Shown piece after piece: positions 1 to 5,997 of a stretch of 5,997 bases of DNA. The DNA is from Acidimicrobiia bacterium (GTDB lineage: Bacteria; Actinomycetota; Acidimicrobiia; Spongiisociales; ZC4RG35). The notes beneath the pieces are model-generated. The model was not told the DNA's origin. It did not search any database and worked only from the letters and a program-made list of their open reading frames with translations. Made by a program: the position numbers and the translations under genes. The stretch's first letter is position 1; each line of letters opens with the position of its first letter. The stretch covers positions 1 through 5,997 of the forward strand of contig JAUXMQ010000084.1 in NCBI GenBank assembly GCA_030623125.1, written 5' to 3'.

Positions 1-2
1 AA

Positions 3-1513
<1,511 letters not shown>

Positions 1514-1517
<4 letters not shown>

Positions 1518-1894
1518 CTCGCGGCCACTACCTCGATCTCCACCAGAAACCCACCGGGAAGGGCTCCGGCCTGTATCGCCGACCTGGCAGGCGGCTCCAG
1601 ATCGAAAAAGGAGCCGTACACCTCGTTGACCGCCGGGTAGTCGTCGATGTCGGCAAGGAAGATCGTCGACTTGGCGATGTCGGAATACCCGAGCCCCAGG
1701 TCGCCGAGGATGGCACCGATGTTCTTCATCACTTGATGAGACTGCGCAACGACATCATCGGGGCTGCGCCCTCCCGTTATCGGGTCGAGCGCCACCTGGC
1801 CGGATAGAAAGACCAGGCCACCGGCCTCGGTCGCGAATGAATAGGGACCCATCGCTGATGGCGCCGACGGAGTCTGGGGAACTGATTTGGCCAA
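1514..1894 (-). CDS. RidA/YjgF/UK114-family imine-enamine deaminase
   Basis: This 126-residue protein has the length and motif order of the Rid family: GPYSFA near 16-21, SGQVALDP at 31-38, the NEVYGSFF helix around 90-97, PPARSAI with Arg104 near 101-107, and LVEIE at 117-121. Arg104 corresponds to the carboxylate-binding Arg105 of E. coli RidA, so an active deaminase is plausible. RidA proteins hydrolyse reactive 2-aminoacrylate and related imines released by PLP enzymes. The start is TTG at 1892-1894, preceded by AGGAG with a 7-nt spacer; no ATG fits as well. Its stop overlaps the ATG of the ALDH7 gene (ATGA), so the two form an operon. The pairing suggests a role in handling cyclic or linear imines in amino-acid catabolism, but the Rid subfamily cannot be settled by eye and a different small-molecule role is possible. 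Confidence 0.92.
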
Positions 1895-1930
1895 TGGGAA
1901 TCTCCTGCTCTTTTCCGCGAGCGTACAACC

Positions 1931-1961
1931 AAAAAGAAAGGGCCCGGCGAGCCGGACCCTT
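1931..1961 (-). terminator. Rho-independent terminator after the ErpA-like gene
   Basis: Read on the minus strand, a 10-bp stem (AAGGGTCCGG against CCGGGCCCTT, with one G-U pair) closes a CTCG tetraloop and runs straight into TCTTTTT. On the plus strand the G-U pair becomes a C-A mismatch and no T tract follows, so the element is oriented for minus-strand transcripts. It begins 22 bp past the stop of the ErpA-like gene and ends 37 bp before the RidA start, so it separates the two units. Confidence 0.88.
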
Positions 1962-1982
1962 CAAGACCAGCGGTGAGCGGGG

Positions 1983-2345
1983 TCAGGAAAAGGAGTTTCC
2001 GCAGCCGCAAGATCGGGTGACATTGGGATTGTCGATGGCGAAACCGGCACCCATCAGGCCTTCCTTGTAGTCAAGTGTGGAGCCTCTAACCATCTCTGCG
2101 CTCTGTGGATCGACAACGACCTTGACGTTGTCGAAAACATCGACCAGATCGTCATCGTCGATTTCAGCATCGAAGTACATCTCATAGGAGAATCCGCTAC
2201 AGCCACCGGGGCGGACAGCTACGCGTAAGGCAAGATCGGGATCACCCTCGGCGGCGATCAGCTCGGCGACCTTGACGACTGCGAAGTCAGTCAGGTTGAC
2301 GGTCTTCTGCGGCTTGGTCGATTTGATGCTGAGAATCTGAGTCAT
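1983..2345 (-). CDS. erpA: A-type iron-sulfur carrier protein (ErpA/IscA/HesB family)
   Basis: This 120-residue protein carries the three cysteines of A-type carriers: Cys49 in PGGCSGFSYEMYFD, and Cys113 and Cys115 in the C-terminal SCGCGNSFS. DPQSAEMVRGSTLDYKEGL near 79-97 is also typical. Such proteins bind a [2Fe-2S] or [4Fe-4S] cluster and deliver it to apo-enzymes in the cytoplasm. The C-terminal block resembles ErpA somewhat more than IscA, but the subclass is uncertain. The ATG at 2343-2345 follows AGGAG with only a 3-nt gap; an upstream AGGT may contribute. About 15 extra N-terminal residues precede the core domain. The gene is monocistronic as far as can be seen, with its own promoter (TATAAT) and a strong terminator, and it diverges from the Fe-S protein gene mrp. 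Confidence 0.94.
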   Translation of the reverse strand: MTQILSIKSTKPQKTVNLTDFAVVKVAELIAAEGDPDLALRVAVRPGGCSGFSYEMYFDAEIDDDDLVDVFDNVKVVVDPQSAEMVRGSTLDYKEGLMGAGFAIDNPNVTRSCGCGNSFS

Positions 2346-2371
2346 CTGCTCCTACCTGAATCTTCTCATGG

Positions 2372-2400
2372 ATTATAGCCCAACTCAACGTGTTGATCAT
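2372..2400 (-). promoter_or_regulatory. Putative promoter of the ErpA-like gene with overlapping dyad
   Basis: On the minus strand a perfect TATAAT lies at 2372-2377, about 26 bp before the start codon, leaving room for a short leader. The -35 region is poor: ATGATC at a 17-bp spacing. Within the spacer sits an inverted repeat, TCAAC-GT-GTTGA (2385-2396), next to the palindrome TGATCA (2394-2399). A weak -35 with a dyad beside it fits a regulated promoter, but this is an inference. No clear promoter was found for mrp on the other strand. Confidence 0.5.
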
Positions 2401-2428
2401 TTCCCCTATCTCGGTAGTGGAAATTATC

Positions 2429-3550
2429 ATGATGTCCATGGTTACCCGAGAGCACGTGCTCAAGACCTTGGAAGGGGTCCAGGATCCCGAGTTGGGCGGC
2501 AATGTCGTCGAACTCGGGATGATCACCGATGTGGTCGTCGATGGGTCGGCCGTGGAGATCGGTCTCGCCTTGACGATTGCCGAATGCCCGCTGCGATCTC
2601 AGATCGAAGGTGATACCTATCGACGGGTCGGATCGATCCCCGATGTTGACAGCGTCAACATCCGAACCACGGCCATGACCAAGCGTCAGCGGGCCGGCCT
2701 CATGTCGGTTGCGAGGCAAAGGGCCCGCGACAGCGCCGAGCCGACGCTGGTTGCTCCAACAACGCGCGTCGTGGCGATCGCCTCGGGCAAGGGAGGGGTT
2801 GGCAAGTCATCAATTGCTGTCAACGTCGCAGCAGGTCTTGCCAAAACGGGCTACCAGGTAGGTCTGCTCGACGCCGACATCTGGGGCTTCTCGATTCCAA
2901 GGATGCTCGGGGTGGCAGGGCGCCTCGAAGCGCATCCCCAGTCCAAGCTCATCCAGCCGCTCGATGCTCACGGGGTGAAGACGGTGTCGACGGGGCTCAT
3001 CATCGAGAACGAGGAAACGGCTCTCATGTGGCGAGGACTGATGCTCTCCAAGGCCCTGGAGCAGTTTCTGAAGCAGGTCGAGTGGGGTGCGCTCGACTAT
3101 CTGTTGATCGACATGCCTCCGGGCACCGGGGATGTCCAGATGGCTTTGACTCGAATGCTTCCCCAGGCCGAGATGGTGGTAGTCACAACGCCTCAATTCG
3201 CCGCTCAGAAGGTGGCGATACGCGTGGCTGATATGGCACGCAGATCCCACATGCCCGTTGTCGGCGTGGTAGAGAACATGGCCGGAGAGGTATTTGGCAA
3301 TGGGGGCGGGCAGAACCTTGCCGATGAGCTCATCGTTCCTCTACTTGGCTCGATCCCCCTCGACCTGGCAGTCGTCACTGCCGGGGACAACGGGGACCCG
3401 GTGATCCTCGCTGAGGAGCCTGGTCCCGCGGCTATCGCGCTGACGGCTCTTGTGGCGAGACTGATCGAGGCCGTGCCACCGGCTGAACTGGAGACCTGCA
3501 CCGGCAGGATCGCCAAGCTGCTCGCCGACCTGGAGAACGGAGCCGCCTAA
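2429..3550 (+). CDS. mrp: Mrp/ApbC-family Fe-S cluster carrier ATPase with N-terminal MIP18 (DUF59) domain
   Basis: With the ATG at 2429 the protein has 373 residues. Residues about 5-80 form a MIP18/DUF59 domain, with Cys53-Pro54 in TIAECPLRSQI. From about 112 onward comes the ParA/MinD-type P-loop ATPase: deviant Walker A GKGGVGKS at 120-127, LLDADIWGFSIPRMLG at 146-161, MWRG at 200-203, LLIDMPPGTGD at 225-235, and TTPQFAAQKVAIR near 253-265. Mrp proteins bind and transfer Fe-S clusters in the cytoplasm. The C-terminal CxxC of the E. coli type, expected after VENM, is absent: the sequence reads VENMAGEVFGNGGG. From memory, Mycobacterium Mrp also lacks it. The start is uncertain: GTGGAA six bases before 2429 is a weak ribosome site, and ATG 2432 or 2438 (giving MVTREHVL) are alternatives. 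An in-frame GTG at 2390 would add 13 unlikely residues. Confidence 0.93.
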   Translation: MMSMVTREHVLKTLEGVQDPELGGNVVELGMITDVVVDGSAVEIGLALTIAECPLRSQIEGDTYRRVGSIPDVDSVNIRTTAMTKRQRAGLMSVARQRARDSAEPTLVAPTTRVVAIASGKGGVGKSSIAVNVAAGLAKTGYQVGLLDADIWGFSIPRMLGVAGRLEAHPQSKLIQPLDAHGVKTVSTGLIIENEETALMWRGLMLSKALEQFLKQVEWGALDYLLIDMPPGTGDVQMALTRMLPQAEMVVVTTPQFAAQKVAIRVADMARRSHMPVVGVVENMAGEVFGNGGGQNLADELIVPLLGSIPLDLAVVTAGDNGDPVILAEEPGPAAIALTALVARLIEAVPPAELETCTGRIAKLLADLENGAA

Positions 3551-3583
3551 ACCAAGGCTGTGACTAGGTCTTTGGCGGCATCC
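3539..3583. terminator. Hairpin spanning the convergent mrp and RDD stop codons, possible bidirectional terminator
   Basis: GGAGCCGCC (3539-3547) pairs with GGCGGC plus TCC (3574-3579 and 3581-3583, with A3580 bulged), and a short AA..ACC/GGT..TT helix can form inside it. The hairpin covers the mrp TAA and the RDD TAG, which are only 13 bp apart. No T tract follows on either strand, so it is not a standard intrinsic terminator. It may still stop or slow the converging transcripts. Confidence 0.35.
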
Positions 3584-4028
3584 AGAGATCGACAGAGAAG
3601 GGCTTCTTCTCGATACCCTCCACCACGAATGTGGTCATGATCTTGTCCGCAATCGTCTGACGCTTGGAATCAACGATGGGGAGCAGGTATCCAAGCCCAC
3701 AGACGATGCTGTCGACGATATGGGCAAACTTGCGACCGATCCCGGCACCGCTGCCGATCAACTCCCCCTGCTGATTGACCAGCCGAATCCCCATGATGGC
3801 CTTGCCCGGTGTTTGTCCGGTGAGACCATCGAGATAGCCCATATAGACGAAATAGGCAATGTTCACCAATGCGATCAGCGATGAGATAAAGGTGCTTCGA
3901 ATGGTGAGAAGAGCAATGATCCAAATTGGAGCGAAGTCGATGAGGAAACCAGCGGCGCGGGTTCCCCACGACGCGAGATTGGACGGGATGGCCTGTGGCT
4001 GGGAGGTCGGAAACTCGGGTGTGCTCAA
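3564..4028 (-). CDS. RDD-family integral membrane protein
   Basis: This small membrane protein of 154 residues carries the RDD family pattern: Arg24 and Asp31 in WGTRAAGFLIDF, GLTGQTPGKAIMGIRLV near 68-84, and RQTIADK with Asp128. Hydrophobic stretches at about 27-43, 47-65 and 104-119 look like three membrane segments; the first 20 residues are polar and Pro/Ser/Thr-rich. RDD proteins are poorly characterised; some have been linked to transport or ion exchange, so no specific substrate is claimed. The start is TTG at 4026-4028, preceded by AGGAG with a 6-nt spacer, a convincing ribosome site. The gene converges on mrp and is not visibly in an operon. It lies downstream of, and on the same strand as, the M23 gene, across a gap of about 260 bp. 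Confidence 0.85.
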   Translation of the reverse strand: MSTPEFPTSQPQAIPSNLASWGTRAAGFLIDFAPIWIIALLTIRSTFISSLIALVNIAYFVYMGYLDGLTGQTPGKAIMGIRLVNQQGELIGSGAGIGRKFAHIVDSIVCGLGYLLPIVDSKRQTIADKIMTTFVVEGIEKKPFSVDLWMPPKT

Positions 4029-4113
4029 AAACTTCTCCTACTTCGGGCAGTTAGCTGACGATAGACCCGGAGAAGCCTCCCTCGCCTCGCTGGTGGAGAC
4101 TTTGTTCCAGGGG

Positions 4114-4130
4114 GGACTAGTCCGTACGGA
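4114..4130. repeat. Two overlapping perfect 10-bp palindromes
   Basis: GGACTAGTCC (4114-4123) and TCCGTACGGA (4121-4130) are each self-complementary and share three bases. They lie about 90 bp upstream of the RDD start. A site for a dimeric regulator, or a switch between two small hairpins, is possible; neither is shown. Confidence 0.6.
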
Positions 4131-4228
4131 GATCAACGGAATCGTCCTTTAACTACCACTCTTCGTGGTCAACAATGTGCGCAGAACGTGCGCTAGCACA
4201 TCCAGGGCTTGGGGTAACGGGAGGCCCT

Positions 4229-4259
4229 CGAGAAGGGATCCGCAAGGGTCCCTTCTTCG
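4229..4259. terminator. Strong hairpin downstream of the M23 gene, likely terminator without T tract
   Basis: CGAGAAGGGATCC (4229-4241) pairs with GGGTCCCTTCTTCG (4246-4259, one bulged T) around a GCAA loop. It starts about 30 bp after the M23 stop on the minus strand, where a terminator is expected. However, no T tract follows on either strand. As plus-strand RNA the fold is better (a G-U pair and a GNRA loop); as minus-strand RNA one pair becomes C-A. Confidence 0.45.
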
Positions 4260-4289
4260 CTTCGGGGTGTCGGTCGGGACGGGCGGCCT

Positions 4290-5492
4290 CTAACCACAGA
4301 CCGATTTCACCAGCGGATAAGGGTTGACCGCCCCTCCACCTCCCGGGTGGAACTCGAAATGAAGATGTGGCAACGAACTAGAAGCATTCCCTGTGCTGCC
4401 GTTGTATCCAACGACATAGCCTTCCGGCACTTGTTGACCGACAGAGATGGACCCGAAGTCGTCCATGTGGGCGTAATAGAACTCGTCACCATTGTTGGCC
4501 CTCAGCCATACTGCCTTTCCGCCAAGGCCGCTGTTCGAGATACGCTTGATGGTCCCCTCATAGATCGCCGCCAGGGGGGTTCCTCGTGCAGCAATCATGT
4601 CGACACCCTGGTGGCGACGGCCTCCCGACCGTCGAGCTCCCCAGGTGTCGCTGAATGACACCGCACCGGCAACCGGGCAGGTTCCGTTGCCGGACGATGG
4701 AGGGGTAGGGGTGGTGGTAGTAGTTGTTGTCGTGGTGGTCGAAGTGGTGCCTTCACCACCTCCGGTCGTGGTGGTGAAGGAGTCGTCGGCAGTTGTGGGG
4801 GTCGTTTGCGCAGATGTGGTGGCTGTTGTTGAAGTTGCCTGACGGGCGGCTTGTTCCTGACGACGTCGCTCTTCCTCCTGGCGTCTCCGCTCTTCCTCCT
4901 CCCGACGGCGGCGCTCCTCTTCTTCGCGTTGCTGCCGGGCGACCAGCTCGTCGTAGACCGACTGTGCCGCGACCAGGTCCTCCAACAGCTCAACAGCCAT
5001 CTCCTCGAGCTCGGCTGTGACAATCTCCTGTTCGTCGGAAGCCTCCGCCAGACGACTCGTCTGAGTATCGAGTTCTCTTCTAAAGATTCTCAGCTGGTTG
5101 ACCACGCTGTCGTCGACGCCGCTCACCTCACGCAGATACTCAAGACCCGCTCCGAACTCGTCGTCGGCGGCGTTGATCAAGACTGAAAGCGAGGCCAGGC
5201 TCGTCGATCCCATGTAGAGCTCGACAGCGACCTCTTCGAGTCGTTGCTCGGTCTCCGCAAGTTGCACCTGGGCAAACTCAATCGACGACTTCAGGCCAGC
5301 AATCTCATCCCCGAGCTCCGCCTGACGTGCCCAACCTTCCTGAATGGCGTCGCCGAGCTCCTGAGAATCGGCGACGATCCGATTGACCTCCTGACGAGCG
5401 CGGTCGATGTCCTCGTCCGTGACCTGGGCGATGGCCGGTACGGCCACGGCGATAACGAGAAGTGCAGCAAGGATTCTGGCGAGGCGTTTCAT
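4290..5492 (-). CDS. Secreted M23-family metallopeptidase with N-terminal coiled coil (EnvC/LytM-like)
   Basis: This 400-residue protein is probably a cell-wall endopeptidase acting outside the membrane. Residues 1-22 form a Sec signal peptide (MKRLARILAALLVIAV, likely cut after AIA22). Residues about 25-185 are predicted coiled coil. Residues 186-216 are almost pure Arg/Glu/Gln in blocks of three or four, a single-alpha-helix type sequence. Residues 219-265 are Thr-rich, with a run of about ten Thr. The LytM domain fills 271-400 with an intact site: zinc ligands His294 and Asp298 (HQGVD) and His378 in HLH, plus catalytic His342 (YAHMD) and His376. Cys272 and Cys399 flank the domain and could form a disulfide. 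Full active-site conservation argues for a real hydrolase rather than an EnvC-type amidase activator, though the coiled coil resembles such regulators. The ATG overlaps the stop of the upstream hydrolase (ATGA), so they are co-translated. Confidence 0.93.
   Translation of the reverse strand: MKRLARILAALLVIAVAVPAIAQVTDEDIDRARQEVNRIVADSQELGDAIQEGWARQAELGDEIAGLKSSIEFAQVQLAETEQRLEEVAVELYMGSTSLASLSVLINAADDEFGAGLEYLREVSGVDDSVVNQLRIFRRELDTQTSRLAEASDEQEIVTAELEEMAVELLEDLVAAQSVYDELVARQQREEEERRRREEEERRRQEEERRRQEQAARQATSTTATTSAQTTPTTADDSFTTTTGGGEGTTSTTTTTTTTTTPTPPSSGNGTCPVAGAVSFSDTWGARRSGGRRHQGVDMIAARGTPLAAIYEGTIKRISNSGLGGKAVWLRANNGDEFYYAHMDDFGSISVGQQVPEGYVVGYNGSTGNASSSLPHLHFEFHPGGGGAVNPYPLVKSVCG
4695..4937 (-). 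repeat. Low-complexity segment of the M23 gene: Arg/Glu repeat and poly-Thr linker
   Basis: Positions 4845-4937 encode repeated Glu and Arg triplets; units such as EEERRRQ recur at 21 bp. Positions 4695-4838 encode the Thr/Ser/Pro/Gly linker, with a run of ACN codons near 4710-4742. The ACN codons are mixed, so this is protein-level selection or old repeat expansion rather than a pure DNA microsatellite. Confidence 0.8.
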
Positions 5493-5997
5493 GACGGGTT
5501 GGGAGACACGACAATCTTGTCGCCTCTCAAGGCTATTCGTCCTTCGTCGCTGAGCAGCGTTACGTGAGCTTGAACCGAGCGGGACGCCAGCGGATGGAGC
5601 GACGAGTCGACATCTGCGTAAACGAGCTCGACGATGTCGGCAACGGTTCGAGACCCGCCAGCGATCGCCTCATAGATCTGTTGGTGACGCTGGCGACGGT
5701 GGGCAAGATACCAATCGACAACGGTGTCAGGGGCATCCATCTCGTCGCCGTGACCCGGGAGAAGAGTTCTGAGACCCTTGCCTTTCAACTTCTCGAGCGA
5801 GGTCAGATATGGGCCCATTGCTTCGACCATCACCGAAGACCCACCCATGATGTGATCCCCCGTGAACAGCGCATCCTCCGCCCTGAAGCACAAGTGGTCA
5901 TCTGAGTGGCCAGGGGTGTGGATCACATCGAGCCGCAGCCCTCCCACATCGAAACGGGCGCCGTCCAAAAGCCTGATGTCAGGATCGAATTGCGGTC
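5489..5997 (-). CDS. Metallo-beta-lactamase-fold hydrolase, LACTB2-like with C-terminal winged helix (5' end outside window)
   Basis: The reading frame stays open to the window edge, so the N-terminus and the HxHxDH metal motif lie outside. The visible part includes GGLRLDVIHTPGHSDDHLCF (third metal-binding His), LFTGDHIMGGSS (bridging Asp), and LLPGHGDEMDAP (last His). These motifs are typical of glyoxalase-II/LACTB2-like hydrolases, which bind two zinc ions. The last 70 or so residues (YLAHRRQRHQQIYEAI onward, then SVQAHVTLLSDEGRI) match the winged-helix tail of LACTB2-like proteins. Mammalian LACTB2 is an endoribonuclease, but bacterial members have mixed or unknown substrates, so the reaction is left open. 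An internal TTG at 5966-5968 is not the start, because homologous sequence continues upstream. Its TGA overlaps the ATG of the M23 peptidase gene. Confidence 0.88.
   Translation of the reverse strand, partial: PQFDPDIRLLDGARFDVGGLRLDVIHTPGHSDDHLCFRAEDALFTGDHIMGGSSVMVEAMGPYLTSLEKLKGKGLRTLLPGHGDEMDAPDTVVDWYLAHRRQRHQQIYEAIAGGSRTVADIVELVYADVDSSLHPLASRSVQAHVTLLSDEGRIALRGDKIVVSPNPS

Larger units (their letters stand above)
4029..4289. other. Intergenic region upstream of the RDD gene, with clustered palindromes
   Basis: No convincing gene or known RNA is visible here. The stretch contains the RDD ribosome site (4035-4039) and two overlapping perfect 10-bp palindromes (4114-4123 and 4121-4130). It also has a small hairpin ACCAC-TCTTC-GTGGT (4155-4169), an 11-bp-spaced direct repeat of GTGCGC (4177-4182, 4188-4193) inside TGTGC...GCACA (4176-4200), and a strong hairpin near the M23 end. 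On the minus strand TTGACC precedes TAAAGG by 15 bp, a weak promoter-like pair. It is probably the leader/promoter region of the RDD gene. Confidence 0.5.

Noticed and set aside
2390..2428. N-terminal extension of Mrp from GTG at 2390
   Set aside because: The 13 extra residues have no counterpart in MIP18-Mrp proteins and would cover the regulatory dyad; ATG 2429-2438 fits the family start better.
2810..3250. 146-codon minus-strand open frame opposite mrp
   Set aside because: It is antisense to the conserved ATPase domain, rich in His/Arg/Leu as expected for a shadow frame, with no ribosome site or family resemblance.
4104..4123. Run of six C on the minus strand, considered as an actinobacterial 6C RNA
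   Set aside because: That RNA needs two hairpins with C-rich loops. Only one C6 run is present and it has no good flanking stem.
4029..4289. tRNA, tmRNA, SRP RNA or riboswitch in the largest gap
   Set aside because: No cloverleaf, T-loop, CCA end, SRP core motif or known riboswitch core could be recognised on either strand.
4597..4842. Plus-strand frame with a poly-Val run
   Set aside because: It is the reverse complement of the poly-Thr linker codons in the M23 gene.
4851..5186. Plus-strand open frame with a hydrophobic Leu/Phe-rich start opposite the M23 gene
   Set aside because: The apparent membrane segment is the complement of the Arg/Glu repeat (CTC/TTC codons), so it is an artefact of low-complexity coding DNA.

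Overview
The window has moderately high G+C (about 60% by eye) and is densely coded. It holds seven protein genes and no recognisable RNA gene, mobile element, CRISPR array or integration scar. The gene set suggests an actinobacterial chromosome, possibly an acidimicrobial or related environmental lineage. The grounds are an Mrp ATPase that lacks the CxxC metal site, a secreted M23 peptidase with a long Arg/Glu helix and a threonine-rich linker, repeated TTG starts, and ATGA overlaps between genes. The lineage is an inference; no marker gene settles it.

Layout from left to right. Positions 3-1894 (minus strand) carry a two-gene unit: a RidA-family protein, then an ALDH7-type aldehyde dehydrogenase of the antiquitin/AmaB group that starts inside the RidA stop codon. 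A strong intrinsic terminator (1931-1961) separates this unit from an upstream A-type Fe-S carrier of the ErpA/IscA/HesB group (1983-2345, minus). That gene diverges from mrp (2429-3550, plus), an Fe-S carrier/scaffold ATPase with an N-terminal MIP18 domain. The 83 bp between them contain a perfect TATAAT box for the ErpA-like gene and a small dyad upstream of it. mrp converges on a small RDD-family membrane protein (3564-4028, minus), with only 13 bp between the stops. An intergenic stretch of about 260 bp with several small palindromes and one strong hairpin follows. At the right end a second minus-strand pair is joined by ATGA: a metallo-beta-lactamase-fold hydrolase of the LACTB2-like type, cut by the window edge, then a secreted M23 endopeptidase.

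Two functional themes are visible. The first is Fe-S cluster maturation (ErpA-like carrier plus Mrp, facing each other across a shared regulatory region). The second is probable lysine/pipecolate catabolism (ALDH7 oxidising aminoadipate semialdehyde, with RidA removing reactive imines/enamines). The M23 enzyme is an envelope protein for cell-wall remodelling; why it is coupled to a LACTB2-like hydrolase is not evident.

I found no convincing new multi-gene system. The window looks like ordinary housekeeping and catabolic sequence. The points worth a second look are regulatory: the divergent Fe-S promoter, the terminator crowding ridA, and the palindrome-rich leader of the RDD gene. The M23 protein's architecture is also of interest.
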